DNA of 42,165 nt from Listeria immobilis (GCF_014322765.1 NZ_JAASTZ010000022.1:1-42165), one strand, 5' to 3'. Positions 25,221-36,055 are shown, counted from the first letter of the stretch. Program-made: numbers and translations. Notes: generated by a model from the sequence alone, not told the origin.

Positions 25221-25898
25221 CTAGATATGAAATTCACCTTGATATAGCTTAACATCAAGTGTTATTACCATTTCATTATATCTTTTCATCACTCGATTAA
25301 ACAATGTATTTACGAGCATTCCAAACGAACGATAGCTATTTTTAAGCCCATAATAACCAAAACGCAAACGCTGTGCTTTTCGAATCGCAGCTGCTTCTTC
25401 TAAAAAGATAAAGATAAATCGATAAATCAAAATCGTTAATTCAATAAGTATTTTAGGAATAAAAATTTGATGCATTACTTTGGTTAACTGTACTACAGGA
25501 ACTGTCAAAACAAAGAAGTATGTTGCGGATAAACAAGCAATGCTACGAAAGAAAACTTGTGTTGCCGTTGTAATTGTCACTTCTGAAATCCCAAAATAGA
25601 AACTACCAATGGAAATGGATGTAATAAAACTGCTAGGATCTTTGGAGATGGAAATTAAAATAGAGAGCAAACTAAATAATAAAAATGAAAATGGTAATAG
25701 GAGCCATTTCAAATACAGTTTAAAATGAATTTTAACAACATATAAAGTGAGTGGCACTATACATAAAAACAGGAGTGCTTGAACAATAACGGGTCCTGTT
25801 AACGATAAGATTAGTATAGCTAAATAAAATAATGCTTTTCCTGATGGAGAAAATGCTATCCAGCGATTTTGGTACGCGTATTTATCAATCGTCAGCAT
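25221..25898 (-). CDS. cbiQ: Cobalt ECF transporter T component
   Basis: A 225-residue membrane scaffold with about five TM helices. The family's coupling motif is visible as AIRKAQRLRFGYYG, with the cytoplasmic charged helices that contact the CbiO dimer (IYRFIFIFLEEAAAIRKAQ). Overlaps cbiN by 14 bases. It links ATP hydrolysis by CbiO to the CbiM substrate unit. Confidence 0.93.
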   Translation of the reverse strand: MLTIDKYAYQNRWIAFSPSGKALFYLAILILSLTGPVIVQALLFLCIVPLTLYVVKIHFKLYLKWLLLPFSFLLFSLLSILISISKDPSSFITSISIGSFYFGISEVTITTATQVFFRSIACLSATYFFVLTVPVVQLTKVMHQIFIPKILIELTILIYRFIFIFLEEAAAIRKAQRLRFGYYGLKNSYRSFGMLVNTLFNRVMKRYNEMVITLDVKLYQGEFHI

Positions 25899-26181
25899 CA
25901 GTTTGCGCCTTCTTTTTACCGCGACTTACGCCAATAACATAAGCAATTATTCCTGTTCCAATACAACCTTGAAGTGTAAATAACAAGCTTTCAATTTCAC
26001 CACTTTTCGGTTCATAAATTGGTGTAAACCATGGTTCATAGTCAGGATCGATTTTGGTGATTTCTGCTTCTGCCTCGCCGTCGGAACCTCCGTACTCAGC
26101 CGTTTTATTGAAGAAAAAGGGACTCATCATAATTAAAATGACTAGGAGGATTAAAATAATATTAATATTAATTTTTTTCAT
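25885..26181 (-). CDS. cbiN: Cobalt transport protein CbiN
   Basis: A 98-residue accessory component with two TM helices (about 5-24 and 68-88) and a periplasmic-side loop containing DPDYEPWFTPIYEPKSGEIESLLF, which includes the conserved PW...P..PPSGEIESLLF-type signature. CbiN helps load metal into CbiM. Overlaps cbiM by 4 bases. Confidence 0.94.
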   Translation of the reverse strand: MKKININIILILLVILIMMSPFFFNKTAEYGGSDGEAEAEITKIDPDYEPWFTPIYEPKSGEIESLLFTLQGCIGTGIIAYVIGVSRGKKKAQTDADD

Positions 26182-26912
26182 CGTAATTGTGCCACCTTTT
26201 CTGGTAGATTTTTACTAATTAGATTATACATAACAACTGTTAGTAACCCTTCTGCAATGGCAATTGGTACTTGGGTAACACAGAAAATCGCCATAAATTT
26301 AAGAATAGATGCCATCATCCCGGATGCCGGATCTGGAAAAACAACCCCCAGCTGTACACTAGTTGTAAGGTATGTTGCTAAGTCTGCTGTCATTGCACAC
26401 AGGAAAATCGAAACACTTTTATTACAGTTTAATTTACGTGCTAATTTATAAACGACAAAACCAACCATTGGACCAATAACAGCCATTGACATTGCATTTG
26501 CTCCAAGTGTTGTAATCCCACCGTGCGCCAGAAGTAAGGCTTGGAAAAGTAACACAATGACACCAAGCACACTAACAACAAGAGGACCAAACATAACCGT
26601 TGCAAGACCAACACCGGTTGGATGCGAACATGAGCCTGTTACAGAAGGAATTTTTAGTGCTGATAAAACAAAAATAAAAGCCGCACATAGAGCTAAGAGT
26701 AATTTATTATTTTTATCTAATGCAATCAATTTACGAATTCGGATTAAGCCAAGTACAAGAAATGGAATAAAAACAATTAACCAGAAAACAGCCCATTTAA
26801 CTGGCAAAAAGCCCTCCATAATGTGCATTGCGTGGGCAGATTCTGGATTTGTTAAAGTAAAATAAATGACGCCAATTAAAATAAATGGTAGGAATTTCCA
26901 TAATTTTTTCAC
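26178..26912 (-). CDS. cbiM: Cobalt ECF transporter substrate-binding component
   Basis: A 244-residue S-component. It has a cleavable signal peptide ending SAHA (residue 28), so the mature protein begins Met-His-Ile-Met-Glu-Gly; that N-terminus with His2 is the metal-binding site of the CbiM/NikM family. GSCSHPTGVGLATVMFGP carries the further conserved His. About six TM helices follow, with ALLLAHGGITTLGANA. Overlaps cbiL by 4 bases. Confidence 0.96.
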   Translation of the reverse strand: MKKLWKFLPFILIGVIYFTLTNPESAHAMHIMEGFLPVKWAVFWLIVFIPFLVLGLIRIRKLIALDKNNKLLLALCAAFIFVLSALKIPSVTGSCSHPTGVGLATVMFGPLVVSVLGVIVLLFQALLLAHGGITTLGANAMSMAVIGPMVGFVVYKLARKLNCNKSVSIFLCAMTADLATYLTTSVQLGVVFPDPASGMMASILKFMAIFCVTQVPIAIAEGLLTVVMYNLISKNLPEKVAQLR

Positions 26913-27619
26913 CTGTATTGCTCCCTTCTTTTTTTCACGATAATGGTGGTAAAATAAGATATTTTCTCTGTAGGATTAATGTTTTGCATGCCATTTGTTA
27001 TTTTTTCTGTCGCCATTGCAACATCACTAACGATAACTGCTGCATCTAATAAATCCATTTTTTCAAGTAAGGTTTTAATAAGTGGTAAATTACTTGCTGC
27101 TTTCATTAAAACAACTGTATCAAAGTGCTGTAATGCTTGCTCAATTTTTTCCGCACCTGCTGTTACAGGAACCACCGCAAAACTTTCTTCATCCATTACA
27201 AGTGGCAATTCAATCCGAGAAGCGATATTTACGAAAGAAGAAATTCCTGCTAAAGTAGTTGTTTCAATTTCCCCTTTTAAAAGCTCTAGTAAATAGCTGT
27301 ATGTACTGTAAATCATTGGGTCACCAAGGGTAATAAAGCCAACATCATATCCTTTTTTAACATCTGCTTTAATTTCTTCGGCGATTTCTTTCCATGCGAG
27401 CTTTTTCTCGTCTTTATTGTAGCTCATTGGAAAATGGCGCTCTTTTATAATAAGCGAGTCTTGTAAATAAGGTGCTACAATTCTCCTCGCTAAACTTTCT
27501 CCACCTTTCTTTGGCTGTGGTGTGTAAAGAATAGCTAATTGTCCTAGTCTTTCAGCTGCTTCGATAGTGATTAATTTGCTATCTCCTGGACCAGTACCAA
27601 TTCCATAAAATTTAGCCAC
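26909..27619 (-). CDS. cbiL: Cobalt-precorrin-2 C20-methyltransferase
   Basis: A 236-residue SAM-dependent tetrapyrrole methylase converting cobalt-factor II/precorrin-2 to the C20-methylated product. N-terminal GIGTGPGDSKLITIEA (P-loop of the family), FITLGDPMIYSTYSYL (SAM-binding GDP segment) and GISSFVNIASR are diagnostic for CbiL/CobI. Overlaps cbiK by 8 bases. Confidence 0.95.
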   Translation of the reverse strand: MAKFYGIGTGPGDSKLITIEAAERLGQLAILYTPQPKKGGESLARRIVAPYLQDSLIIKERHFPMSYNKDEKKLAWKEIAEEIKADVKKGYDVGFITLGDPMIYSTYSYLLELLKGEIETTTLAGISSFVNIASRIELPLVMDEESFAVVPVTAGAEKIEQALQHFDTVVLMKAASNLPLIKTLLEKMDLLDAAVIVSDVAMATEKITNGMQNINPTEKISYFTTIIVKKRREQYR

Positions 27620-28397
27620 GATGATTCACCCTTTCAATTGCGGTATGAATATGTTCGATAAACTGAGCTTGGATAAGCGGATTTTCACCTAATCCTTGTA
27701 AATAACATTCAGTCTCGATGCCAGCTTTTTCTAAAGTACTTTTCCATGAATCCTCCTCATCTGAAGCCATATCATTTGTCGCATGGTCTCCGGCAACAAG
27801 CATAAATGGCATTAGGTGCGCTTTTGTTATTTGCGCCTTTTGTAGCCGATCAATCACTTGGTCAAGACCTGGATAACTTTCTACTGCACAAAGATAGATA
27901 GGTTCATTTAGCAGCATATGATCAAGGCAAGCATAGGCACTAAAAGCATGATGTTTCGAACCATGTCCCATTAAAATAAGTGCTTCATTTGCATTTAATT
28001 TTGGCATTTGATAGCGAATCGCCTCGATGGCTGCTTCATAATCCTCCTTAGAATCTAGCAGTGGCTGGCTAATAATGATCGAATCAAAATCTGCTTGGAA
28101 TTTTTCAACTTGAGCAGTAATTTTCTCAAATTCCCCACCACTAATAATATGAAGTGACTGAATAATGACTTCTTTATAGCCTAATTCTTTTAGTTGACTC
28201 AAAGCCTGACTCGGCGTATTAATATCCAAGTTATCTCGTGTTTTCAATTTTTTTATTATTTTGTTGGAAGTAAAAGCGCGAAAAACCGTATAATCAGGAA
28301 ATTCTTTTGCAACTCTTTTTTCACACGCTTCGATAGTTTTTTCTCTTGTTTCTGGGTAACTTGTACCGAAACTGACAACTAAAATGGCTTTTTTCAT
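27612..28397 (-). CDS. cbiK: Anaerobic sirohydrochlorin cobaltochelatase
   Basis: A 261-residue ATP-independent chelatase inserting Co2+ into sirohydrochlorin. The chelating/catalytic residues fall at His145 (MGHGSKHH), Glu173 (CAVESYPG) and His205 (VAGDHATNDM), the His-Glu-His set known for Salmonella CbiK. N-terminal SFGTSYPETREKTIEA is also characteristic. No signal peptide, so cytoplasmic. Overlaps cobA-hemD by 4 bases. Its presence defines the anaerobic, early-cobalt route. Confidence 0.96.
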   Translation of the reverse strand: MKKAILVVSFGTSYPETREKTIEACEKRVAKEFPDYTVFRAFTSNKIIKKLKTRDNLDINTPSQALSQLKELGYKEVIIQSLHIISGGEFEKITAQVEKFQADFDSIIISQPLLDSKEDYEAAIEAIRYQMPKLNANEALILMGHGSKHHAFSAYACLDHMLLNEPIYLCAVESYPGLDQVIDRLQKAQITKAHLMPFMLVAGDHATNDMASDEEDSWKSTLEKAGIETECYLQGLGENPLIQAQFIEHIHTAIERVNHRG

Positions 28398-29875
28398 TGT
28401 GGTACTCCTTCTAGTTTTGTTTTTTTAATTAATTTGATAAGACTTTCAGGCGTAGCGCTTTCGGCTTCGTAAAAATCATGGAATCCAAACGTTTTTAATG
28501 TGGCACTAGTGAATTTTCCGATGGATAAAATGGTTTTCTGTTGTAAAAGGGCTTTTTCTTCGGATGTTAATACTTCTAGTAAATTATGGACTGCGCGCGA
28601 ACTTGCAAAACAAATTTGATCAAAACATTGTAAATCAAATGGGCGTTCGGTCACTGGTCGCATATCATATAGTGGCATCATTTGGATAGATGTTATTTCT
28701 GGTAACATCGCTTTTACTTCAGCTGTATCAATCACACTTCCAATAATAAGACTGCTCTCGTTTTTTTGGATGCGCGGTAAATGTTCTAAAACAAGCTCAT
28801 TACTACGTCTTTTAATGAATGTATCAGGAATAATTCCTTTTTCTTTAAACGCCTCGTTTGTTTGTTTGCCAATTGCTGTAAGATGCGTATTTTTCAAGCT
28901 GCGTATATCCAAATTAATTTCTGTAACATAGCTAAAAAATCGTTCTACTGCCTCTTTAGAAGTAAACAGTAGCTCACTTTTTCTAGCAAGTTGCTCAGCT
29001 GTTGTGGTTGGCTTGATGTCTAACACTTGAATATTAGGATACATGGTTACTTCTCCGCCTAAATCACGAATATTTTCTGCGAGCATGCTTTTTCCTGCTC
29101 GTGCTCTTGGTAGCAATATTTTTGTATGAAATAAAGGCATTTCTTCAAAAAAGTTCAATTGCGGTCTGAGTGTAACCACATCCCCCACTACAATAAGTGC
29201 TGGTGATGAAATACCTGATTCAGCTACTTTTTGTTCAATCGTAACTAGGTCGCCAGTAACAGTAAGTTGTTTCCCGCGTGAAGCCCACTGCACGATTCCA
29301 ACTGCGGTTTCTGGCTTTCGACCTCCTGCTAGCAAGTTAGCACAAATATTGGGAAGATTAGTCATTCCCATCAGAAAAACGAGTGTTCCTTCTAGTCGCG
29401 CTAATGCTTCCCAATCAAGTGGATCGCGACCTTTTTTCAAATGTCCCGTAATAACGTGAAAACTAGAAGCAAAATCCCGATGTGTAACTGGAATTCCAGC
29501 ATAGGCTAATCCACCAATGGCAGAAGTAATTCCTGGGATAACTTCAAATGGAATCCCTGCTTGGTAAAGTGTTTCGCCTTCCTCCCCCCCTCGTCCAAAT
29601 ACATAAGGATCACCAGCTTTTAGACGAACAACTAACTCATTTACTTTTGATTCACGGACTAAAATTTGTTCGATTTCTTCTTGTGGAATTGGGTGATGGG
29701 ATGGTTCTTTTCCAACATAGATTAGTTTACAGCTTGCTTTTCGTTCTTGAAGCATTGCTGGTTCGACTAAACGATCATATACAATTACATCTGCTTTTTG
29801 GAGTGCAGCAAGTCCTTTGACTGTTAGTAACTGCGCATCTCCTGGACCGGCACCAATTAATATGACTTTTCCCAT
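28394..29875 (-). CDS. Fused uroporphyrinogen-III C-methyltransferase / uroporphyrinogen-III synthase
   Basis: A 493-residue fusion. Residues 1 to about 245 are a CobA/SUMT methylase (GAGPGDAQLLTVKGL, DRLVEPAMLQ, YVGKEPSHHPIPQEEI, RLKAGDPYVFGRGGEE, VTHRDFASS), which makes precorrin-2. Residues about 250-490 are a HemD domain (LLPRARAGKSMLAENI at its start, FASSRAVHNLLEVL and IGKFTSATLKTFG later). The product makes uroporphyrinogen III from hydroxymethylbilane and then dimethylates it, feeding CbiK. The fusion is common in Firmicutes. Its ATG is adjacent to the cbiJ stop. Confidence 0.95.
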   Translation of the reverse strand: MGKVILIGAGPGDAQLLTVKGLAALQKADVIVYDRLVEPAMLQERKASCKLIYVGKEPSHHPIPQEEIEQILVRESKVNELVVRLKAGDPYVFGRGGEEGETLYQAGIPFEVIPGITSAIGGLAYAGIPVTHRDFASSFHVITGHLKKGRDPLDWEALARLEGTLVFLMGMTNLPNICANLLAGGRKPETAVGIVQWASRGKQLTVTGDLVTIEQKVAESGISSPALIVVGDVVTLRPQLNFFEEMPLFHTKILLPRARAGKSMLAENIRDLGGEVTMYPNIQVLDIKPTTTAEQLARKSELLFTSKEAVERFFSYVTEINLDIRSLKNTHLTAIGKQTNEAFKEKGIIPDTFIKRRSNELVLEHLPRIQKNESSLIIGSVIDTAEVKAMLPEITSIQMMPLYDMRPVTERPFDLQCFDQICFASSRAVHNLLEVLTSEEKALLQQKTILSIGKFTSATLKTFGFHDFYEAESATPESLIKLIKKTKLEGVPQ

Positions 29876-30627
29876 TAGTAGACCTCCAATTGTGTTAAAA
29901 TTTCTGGTAGTTCGGATAGTTGATTTATTTCAACTGGATAATTTAAGCATTTCCGACGAATAACGATCACCGGAATGTTTAGTTCGGCCGCTGCGGCTAA
30001 TTTTTCTTGAAAACCACCTTGCTTGCCACTTTCTTTTGTAATTAACACATCTGCTTGCGTCATTTCCAGCTGCGTTTTATTTGCTTCTGTTGTGAAGGGA
30101 CCTTTCATTCCAATTAACTGATCAGCCACTAGTCCTAGTTCTTCTGCAGAACGAATAACTGCTGAGACTGGTAAAATGCGTGCAATAATATGTTTATGCT
30201 TTAATCGCTCGACAAATTCCGGTAAATTTTTGCTGCCAGTAGTTAAAAAAATGCGTTCTCCGAGTTTATTAGCAACTGTGCAAGCTTCTTCTACATCTGC
30301 AACTAAAATAGTATTATCGGTTTGTTCCCTCGTACGTTCAAAACGAATATAAGGAATTTCTGCTTCTAAACATGCTTCCATCGCTGTTTCAGAGACAATC
30401 GTCGCAAACGGATGGGTGGCATCAATTACAGCTGTCACTCTCTCTGTTTGCCACTTTGTGAGCATCTCTGCTTTCGTTAATCTGCCACAAAAAACCTTTT
30501 TCGCATGTTGCTTTGCTAGCGTCTCACCATATTCCGTTGCAACAGAAAGTGAAAAATTAGCTCCTTTTTTTGTTAGCATATCACTAATCATTAAACTATC
30601 CGATGTCCCGCCAAGTACGAATATCAT
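29875..30627 (-). CDS. cbiJ: Cobalt-precorrin-6A reductase
   Basis: A 250-residue NADH/NADPH-dependent reductase of the CobK/CbiJ family. VLGGTSDSLMISDML (nucleotide-binding loop), VFCGRLTKAEM, VIDATHPFA, IPYIRFER, RIFLTTGSKNLPEF and VLITKESGKQGGF are all family signatures. Overlaps cbiH by 4 bases. Confidence 0.95.
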   Translation of the reverse strand: MIFVLGGTSDSLMISDMLTKKGANFSLSVATEYGETLAKQHAKKVFCGRLTKAEMLTKWQTERVTAVIDATHPFATIVSETAMEACLEAEIPYIRFERTREQTDNTILVADVEEACTVANKLGERIFLTTGSKNLPEFVERLKHKHIIARILPVSAVIRSAEELGLVADQLIGMKGPFTTEANKTQLEMTQADVLITKESGKQGGFQEKLAAAAELNIPVIVIRRKCLNYPVEINQLSELPEILTQLEVY

Positions 30628-31349
30628 AGTGAGTATCCACGTGGCGTTATCATTTTGCCATTTTTTACATAGGTTTCTTTATTTCCAACAATAACCATCG
30701 TAGTCATATCTACTAATTCATAATCAATGTCATGCATAGTAGTAATGATTTTTCGTTCTTCTTTACGACCAACATCTTTTACTATACCGACGACTGTATC
30801 AGGTGATTTAAATGCCATCATTTGCTGAAAAGCATTTGCTAAATGATTGGCGCGCCCTTTGCTTCTTGGGTTATAAAAGCAAACGATAAAATCGCCCATC
30901 GCTGCATATTTTAGCCGTTTTTCAATAACTTCCCACGGGGTCATTAAGTCACTCAAACTAATATGGCAAAAGTCATGCATAATTGGTGCACCAAGGACAG
31001 CCGCCGCACCAATACTCGCTGTTATTCCGGGAACGACTTTTACTTCTAGGTTTGAATCACTTTTTTCAGCTAGTTCTAAAACTAAACCAGCCATGCCATA
31101 AATCCCTGCATCTCCGCTTGAAACAACCGCAACTTTTTTTCCAGCTAAGGCAATATCAACCGCTTTTTGACAACGATCAATTTCTCTCCGCATACCTGTT
31201 TTTACAACTTCTTTTCCTTCGATAAGTTCTTTGATTAATTTAATATATGTTACATAGCCAACGATAACGTCTGCTTCCTCTATAGCTTGGAGCGCTTCCC
31301 CTGTCATTAAACGTTGATCTCCTGGGCCAATACCAATCACATAAATCAT
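30624..31349 (-). CDS. cbiH: Cobalt-precorrin-3 C17-methyltransferase (ring contraction)
   Basis: A 241-residue tetrapyrrole methylase: GIGPGDQRLMTGEAL, VVSSGDAGIYGMAGLVLE, GITASIGAAAVLGAPIMHDFCHISLSDL and FYNPRSKGR are the CbiH/CobJ signatures. It methylates C17 and carries out ring contraction to cobalt-factor IV. Overlaps cbiG by 4 bases. Confidence 0.96.
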   Translation of the reverse strand: MIYVIGIGPGDQRLMTGEALQAIEEADVIVGYVTYIKLIKELIEGKEVVKTGMRREIDRCQKAVDIALAGKKVAVVSSGDAGIYGMAGLVLELAEKSDSNLEVKVVPGITASIGAAAVLGAPIMHDFCHISLSDLMTPWEVIEKRLKYAAMGDFIVCFYNPRSKGRANHLANAFQQMMAFKSPDTVVGIVKDVGRKEERKIITTMHDIDYELVDMTTMVIVGNKETYVKNGKMITPRGYSL

Positions 31350-32380
31350 TTTGCCACCTCATTATTATTATTAGTTAATTTTCCTGCTGCAAATGTCACA
31401 CCATTTTCTGCATATCTAGTAGAAATAACATTCCCATTACTTCCAATATCTGCAGCGGATAAAGCAACATTTCCCACTTTGACTGCTTTTTTGACAAATT
31501 CGGATGTTGGATATTTTTCTGCAACAGTTTGTAATTTTTCTGCAGTATGGACGATAAATTGCATCTCCCATTTTGCAGCTAAATGTTGAATTGCTGGTTC
31601 TTGTTCTTTAATAGAAATACTATGAATTTCTGAAAATGCACGCGGATGAATGTTTTCTTGTTCACAAAAATGCTGAAAGGCTAAATCAATCGTTTCATTT
31701 GAAATGCCTTTTCGACAACCAACACCTAGCACATATAGCTTAGGAATTAGCTGAATTTGTTCCACGTTAGTTGCTGGAATTTGTTTTTTTGTGGAAATAT
31801 AAATTTGCGGACTAACTGGCTTTTCAGTAAAGCCTCTTCGGTCAATCGTAAGTGGTTCATCGACATATAGACCGACCTCTTTACCAGCAGCAAGTAAACC
31901 ATTAATTCGTTTTGTTGTTGCTTTAAAATCTGGTAGATAGCCATTGATAGCTTTGGCGATATTGTCAATTGCCGCCACATTTGCGCGGTCAGTTGCAGTG
32001 GTGATTACGGCCACACCATTTGTTATTAAAGCAATTTCTTCTGTTAATTCATTGGCTCCACCGATATGACCAGATAGCAAACTAATTATAAATTCTCCGT
32101 GTTCATCCATAACAAGTACCGCTGGATCAGACAATTTATCTTGAATGACAGGGGCAAGTGTTCGAACGACGATTCCAGTAGCCATAATACAAATCAAAGC
32201 TTGATACTCCGAAAAAAGTTTTCGCAGTCCTTCACCAAAATTAGGTTTTAAGGCTTTACTTTTTTCATTTTTATATTTTTCTGGGACAAAAATAGTTCCC
32301 TCTAGCTTATGGTTTAATTGAATTGCAAGATTTCTGCCACGTTCAGTAACAGCAATGATAGCAATTTTATCTATACTCAT
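31346..32380 (-). CDS. cbiG: Cobalt-precorrin-5A hydrolase
   Basis: About 344 residues from the ATG at 32380, chosen because AAGGA precedes it by 9 bases; an ATG 18 bases upstream has no site. CbiG opens the delta-lactone of cobalt-precorrin-5A, releasing acetaldehyde. N-terminal domain with [37 protein letters not shown] and [11 protein letters not shown]-terminal domain with VLGVGCRKG. The end of cbiF overlaps the start by 14 bases. Confidence 0.95.
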   Translation of the reverse strand: MSIDKIAIIAVTERGRNLAIQLNHKLEGTIFVPEKYKNEKSKALKPNFGEGLRKLFSEYQALICIMATGIVVRTLAPVIQDKLSDPAVLVMDEHGEFIISLLSGHIGGANELTEEIALITNGVAVITTATDRANVAAIDNIAKAINGYLPDFKATTKRINGLLAAGKEVGLYVDEPLTIDRRGFTEKPVSPQIYISTKKQIPATNVEQIQLIPKLYVLGVGCRKGISNETIDLAFQHFCEQENIHPRAFSEIHSISIKEQEPAIQHLAAKWEMQFIVHTAEKLQTVAEKYPTSEFVKKAVKVGNVALSAADIGSNGNVISTRYAENGVTFAAGKLTNNNNEVAK

Positions 32381-33125
32381 GTTTAAAATCCTTATCATAC
32401 AGTTTGGAATAATAGAATTCTTCCCCTAAAAAGTCTCCCACCATAATAAGTGCGGTTTTGGTAATACCTGCCTCAGTGACTTTCATAGCGATATCATCCA
32501 ATGTTCCTGTTACTTTTTTCTCCTCTGCCCAAGTTGCTTTATAAATGACAGCAGCGGGAGTTTCAGGTTTATAACCACCTTTAATAAGTTCGGAAACTAC
32601 TTTTCGGATACCTTGAACTGAAAGGAAAATTACCATGGAGGTTTGATGTGCCGCATATGATCGAAGGGACTCACGGTCTGGGACTGGTGTTCTTCCTGCC
32701 ATACGTGTAATAATCACACTTTGACTTACTTCTGGAACAGTATATTCCACACCAAAACTACTTGCTGCCCCAAGGAATGAGCTAACGCCTGGTGTACAAG
32801 TAAATGGAATATCACGTTTTTTCATTTCCTCTACCTGTTCTCGAATTGAACCGTAAATGGAGAAATCACCTGTTTGCAAGCGAACTACCTCTTTTCCGGC
32901 TGTTACTCCTTGTTCCATACAATCAATTATTTCAATTAAATTCATACTTGCACTATTATGAATTTCACAGTCAGCTTTACAATAATCTAGTAATTCTGGA
33001 TTTACGAGCGATCCCGCATAAATGACTACATCTGCTTCTTTTAATAGTTGATATCCTTTTAAGGTAATTAATTCTTTGTCTCCCGGACCTGCGCCGACGA
33101 AATGTACTTGTGCCATTTTTTTCAC
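32367..33125 (-). CDS. cbiF: Cobalt-precorrin-4 C11-methyltransferase
   Basis: A 252-residue tetrapyrrole methylase: [57 protein letters not shown] and [23 protein letters not shown] identify CbiF/CobM. Overlaps cbiT by 4 bases. Confidence 0.96.
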   Translation of the reverse strand: MKKMAQVHFVGAGPGDKELITLKGYQLLKEADVVIYAGSLVNPELLDYCKADCEIHNSASMNLIEIIDCMEQGVTAGKEVVRLQTGDFSIYGSIREQVEEMKKRDIPFTCTPGVSSFLGAASSFGVEYTVPEVSQSVIITRMAGRTPVPDRESLRSYAAHQTSMVIFLSVQGIRKVVSELIKGGYKPETPAAVIYKATWAEEKKVTGTLDDIAMKVTEAGITKTALIMVGDFLGEEFYYSKLYDKDFKHEYR

Positions 33126-33691
33126 TCCTCTATTTTTTTACAACCAATAACGATTGTTGGATTTTGCGGTTCAAAATAATGCCCCACGCCAAGCTTATGC
33201 CAACTTGCTACTTGAATTTGTTTCATTGTTATTTCACTAACTGCACACTTTTCTAAATGTTGCATTGCTGTAAGAGCATTTTCAACTAAAATAAAATTGA
33301 GTACTAAGCGACCATTCGTTTTTAAATGTTGTAATGACCAATCGATTATTTCAGTTAAATTCCCGCCACTACCACCAATGAAAATGGCATCAAATTTATT
33401 GGTGGATGCTATTTCTACTGGTGCATAAGCTTGGATAATGTCGATATTTTGCAAACCGAATTTTATTTTATTTTGTTTGATAAGCGCTACAGCATCTGGA
33501 TTTCGTTCAATTGCTGTTACGTGAATTTTGGGGTAGTTACAGGCAACTTGTAGCCCAATACTTCCTGTCCCGGCACCAACATCAAGTAATTTTTTGCTCG
33601 AATTATCTAGTTCCAGTAAATCAATGCTCACAGCACGTACTTCTGCTTTTGTCATTGGGACTTTACCACGAATAAATACTTCATCTTTCAT
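33122..33691 (-). CDS. cbiT: Cobalt-precorrin-6B C15-methyltransferase (decarboxylating)
   Basis: A 189-residue class I SAM methyltransferase: [11 protein letters not shown], the motif I loop [26 protein letters not shown] and FIGGSGGNL. It methylates C15 and decarboxylates the C12 acetate chain. Separate from CbiE as in Salmonella, whereas many bacteria fuse them (CobL). Overlaps cbiE by 11 bases. Confidence 0.95.
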   Translation of the reverse strand: MKDEVFIRGKVPMTKAEVRAVSIDLLELDNSSKKLLDVGAGTGSIGLQVACNYPKIHVTAIERNPDAVALIKQNKIKFGLQNIDIIQAYAPVEIASTNKFDAIFIGGSGGNLTEIIDWSLQHLKTNGRLVLNFILVENALTAMQHLEKCAVSEITMKQIQVASWHKLGVGHYFEPQNPTIVIGCKKIEE

Positions 33692-34283
33692 CTACAATCA
33701 CCACTACATTCATATCGTATTTTTTTGCCACTTTATTTGGCGCCAGTTGATGGATTTGTTCCTCCGTTGTACTTAAATTTTCTCCAATATAAATGATTTT
33801 TTGTAAGCCGCGTTTTAAAATTTCTTGAGCGATTTCATATGGACCGATAAGTGAATCCGTTACCATCGCTACTTTGGAATGCTGTAGTAAAAAATCAAAA
33901 TCAGGTGTTTTTCCATGACTACTTGTGATAAAACAATCATTCATTGGAAGCTTCATTTTATGAAACATCATTTGGATAGAACTAATCCCCGGAACAATCC
34001 GAACTTCACTTGTAAAATGACGAAGCACCCAATTTCCAATCCCGTAAAGCAAGGGATCTCCGGAAGCTAAAATAACAATCTCCTTGCCCTCGTGCGGAAC
34101 TGTTTTTAATTCCGCTAATTTTTTCGGTAAAAGTTGTTTAGTAGCTGTTGTTATATTGCTAATTTCTTGTAATTGTCGCTCTGATCCAAAAACTGTATCC
34201 GCTATTTTTAGCACTCCTGTTGCTTCAGTTGTTAAAAAATTCGCATCCCCTGGACCAATTCCTACAACACTAATCACTGCCAT
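33681..34283 (-). CDS. cbiE: Cobalt-precorrin-7 C5-methyltransferase
   Basis: A 200-residue tetrapyrrole methylase with [44 protein letters not shown] and [19 protein letters not shown], the CbiE/CobL-N signatures. Acts on the C5 position after CbiT. Overlaps cbiD by 10 bases. Confidence 0.95.
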   Translation of the reverse strand: MAVISVVGIGPGDANFLTTEATGVLKIADTVFGSERQLQEISNITTATKQLLPKKLAELKTVPHEGKEIVILASGDPLLYGIGNWVLRHFTSEVRIVPGISSIQMMFHKMKLPMNDCFITSSHGKTPDFDFLLQHSKVAMVTDSLIGPYEIAQEILKRGLQKIIYIGENLSTTEEQIHQLAPNKVAKKYDMNVVVIVDER

Positions 34284-35395
34284 TCCTCCCGTAAAACTTC
34301 TATATCTTTCGTAGAGGCAAGTAAGCCACGTTCAGTCGAAAAAGTAACCACATCAATTTCTACACTTGGTTTGGTGAATTTGAGAAAACGCTCAGATCTG
34401 GCTTTTATTTTTTGAACAATTACATCATAAACGTGTGAATATCCAGCTGCTTCAATTAATTCACCAGCTGCCTCTGTTGTATTACATTTTTCAACTTCTT
34501 CTAACAGTGAAATTGGTGCCCCAAGAAGTGCAAGATTAGCAACTAAAATTTCAGCCCGAGCATCGGCATCTTTACTATAAGTTGTGAAAATCCCCGCGGA
34601 TACTTTAACTAATTTTCCAAAGTGCCCTACCATTAATACGCGTTTAAAAGCAAGGCGCTGCGTTTCTTTTAACATATAACCGACAAAATTACTCATCGAA
34701 ACGACTTGATTATTCGAAAAGCCAAGAGTGTTTTGAACAAAATCATCTCCGTAATTACCTGGCACTAAGATGATTTGTTCCATACCTTGTGTGCGCTTCA
34801 TCTCTAATTCAATGGAGAGCGATTTCTTCCAACCTTCATCCGACATTGGCGTCACAATTCCGGTTGTTCCAAGGATAGAAATTCCACCTACAATTCCTAA
34901 GTTACTATTCATCGTTCGTTTCGCACGTTCTTCTCCTTCTGGTGCATAAATTACAATATTTGCGCCACGAGTTTCACCAAGAGAGTCACGCATTGTTGCG
35001 ATAATATTTTTTCGCGGTGCCGGATTTATTGCAGCTTCACCAACTGCAACCGAAATGCCTTTTTGTGTAGCGCGACCTATGCCTATGCCTCCGTCTAAAT
35101 GGATTTTATTTTCTTCGGTTAGTTCTACATCCACAAAAATCCACATTCCATGAGTTGCATCAATATCATCCCCGCCATCTTTTTGTACGGCTGCAGTTGC
35201 CTTTGTTTTAGAAAATTTTTGCTTGGCTACTGGGATTTCAAGAATTTGCCCACCGGTTGTTTCTACTTGAACAAGACTTACCTCTTCTTGTGTTAAAATC
35301 ATTTGCGCGCAAGCTTTAGCGGCAGCGGCGGCACAAGTCCCAGTTGTATAACCTTTTCGATATTTTTTGCCATTATAATAAATAAAATCTTCCAT
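34274..35395 (-). CDS. cbiD: Cobalt-precorrin-5B C1-methyltransferase
   Basis: A 373-residue enzyme with the CbiD signature near the start, [20 protein letters not shown], followed by [32 protein letters not shown] and [31 protein letters not shown] lies in the C-terminal half. It adds the C1 methyl group in the anaerobic pathway. 15 bases after cbiC. Confidence 0.96.
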   Translation of the reverse strand: MEDFIYYNGKKYRKGYTTGTCAAAAAKACAQMILTQEEVSLVQVETTGGQILEIPVAKQKFSKTKATAAVQKDGGDDIDATHGMWIFVDVELTEENKIHLDGGIGIGRATQKGISVAVGEAAINPAPRKNIIATMRDSLGETRGANIVIYAPEGEERAKRTMNSNLGIVGGISILGTTGIVTPMSDEGWKKSLSIELEMKRTQGMEQIILVPGNYGDDFVQNTLGFSNNQVVSMSNFVGYMLKETQRLAFKRVLMVGHFGKLVKVSAGIFTTYSKDADARAEILVANLALLGAPISLLEEVEKCNTTEAAGELIEAAGYSHVYDVIVQKIKARSERFLKFTKPSVEIDVVTFSTERGLLASTKDIEVLREEWQ

Positions 35396-35410
35396 ATTTG
35401 CCTGCCTTCT

Positions 35411-36043
35411 TTACATTGTGATAAGAATTGCATTGACTATCGCCGCGGCTAAATTACTTCCACCTTTTCTTCCACGTGCGACAATTGCTGGAATATTGGT
35501 TGCCAGTATTTCTTCTTTACATTCTGCGGCTCCTACAAACCCAACAGGTACAGCGATGACTGCATCTGCTTGTAATTGTTCACTTTCGGTCATTTCAATA
35601 ATTTTATATACAGCTGTTGGGGCATTTCCAAGTACAAATAATTTTGGTCCTTCTTTTAAAGAGGCCAGTTTAATTCCCGCCATCGACCTAGTGATACCAT
35701 GTTGTTTAGCGATTTCAACCGTTTCTGGATCACTTACATAGCAATGATATTTGCAACCAAGTTCATCTAAAAGTCGCTTATTAATTCCACTTAGCGCCAT
35801 ATTAGTATCGGTAAAAATTGTTCCTTTATTTTGTAAACAATGAATAATTTTTGAAATTACATCCTGTTGAAAAACCAGACTATCTAAATAATCAAAATCT
35901 GCTGTCGTATGTATTGCTCGTTTAATAATTGCTTCTTCTATATTATTTTGGAAGCTGTAATCAGGTCTGCTATCATCAATAATTTGTTGAATAATTTCAA
36001 AGCTTTTTTCTTCAATTTTCGCTGGATTTTTAATGTAGTTCAT
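35411..36043 (-). CDS. cbiC: Cobalt-precorrin-8 methylmutase
   Basis: A 210-residue CbiC/CobH isomerase that moves the C11 methyl to C12 to give cobyrinate. IKRAIHTTADFDYLD includes the catalytic His of the family (RxxHTT), with VIAVPVGFVGAAECKEEI and GRKGGSNLAAAIVNAIL at the C-terminus. 12 bases or so after the cbiB stop. Confidence 0.96.
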   Translation of the reverse strand: MNYIKNPAKIEEKSFEIIQQIIDDSRPDYSFQNNIEEAIIKRAIHTTADFDYLDSLVFQQDVISKIIHCLQNKGTIFTDTNMALSGINKRLLDELGCKYHCYVSDPETVEIAKQHGITRSMAGIKLASLKEGPKLFVLGNAPTAVYKIIEMTESEQLQADAVIAVPVGFVGAAECKEEILATNIPAIVARGRKGGSNLAAAIVNAILITM

Positions 36044-36055
36044 TTTGCCACTCCT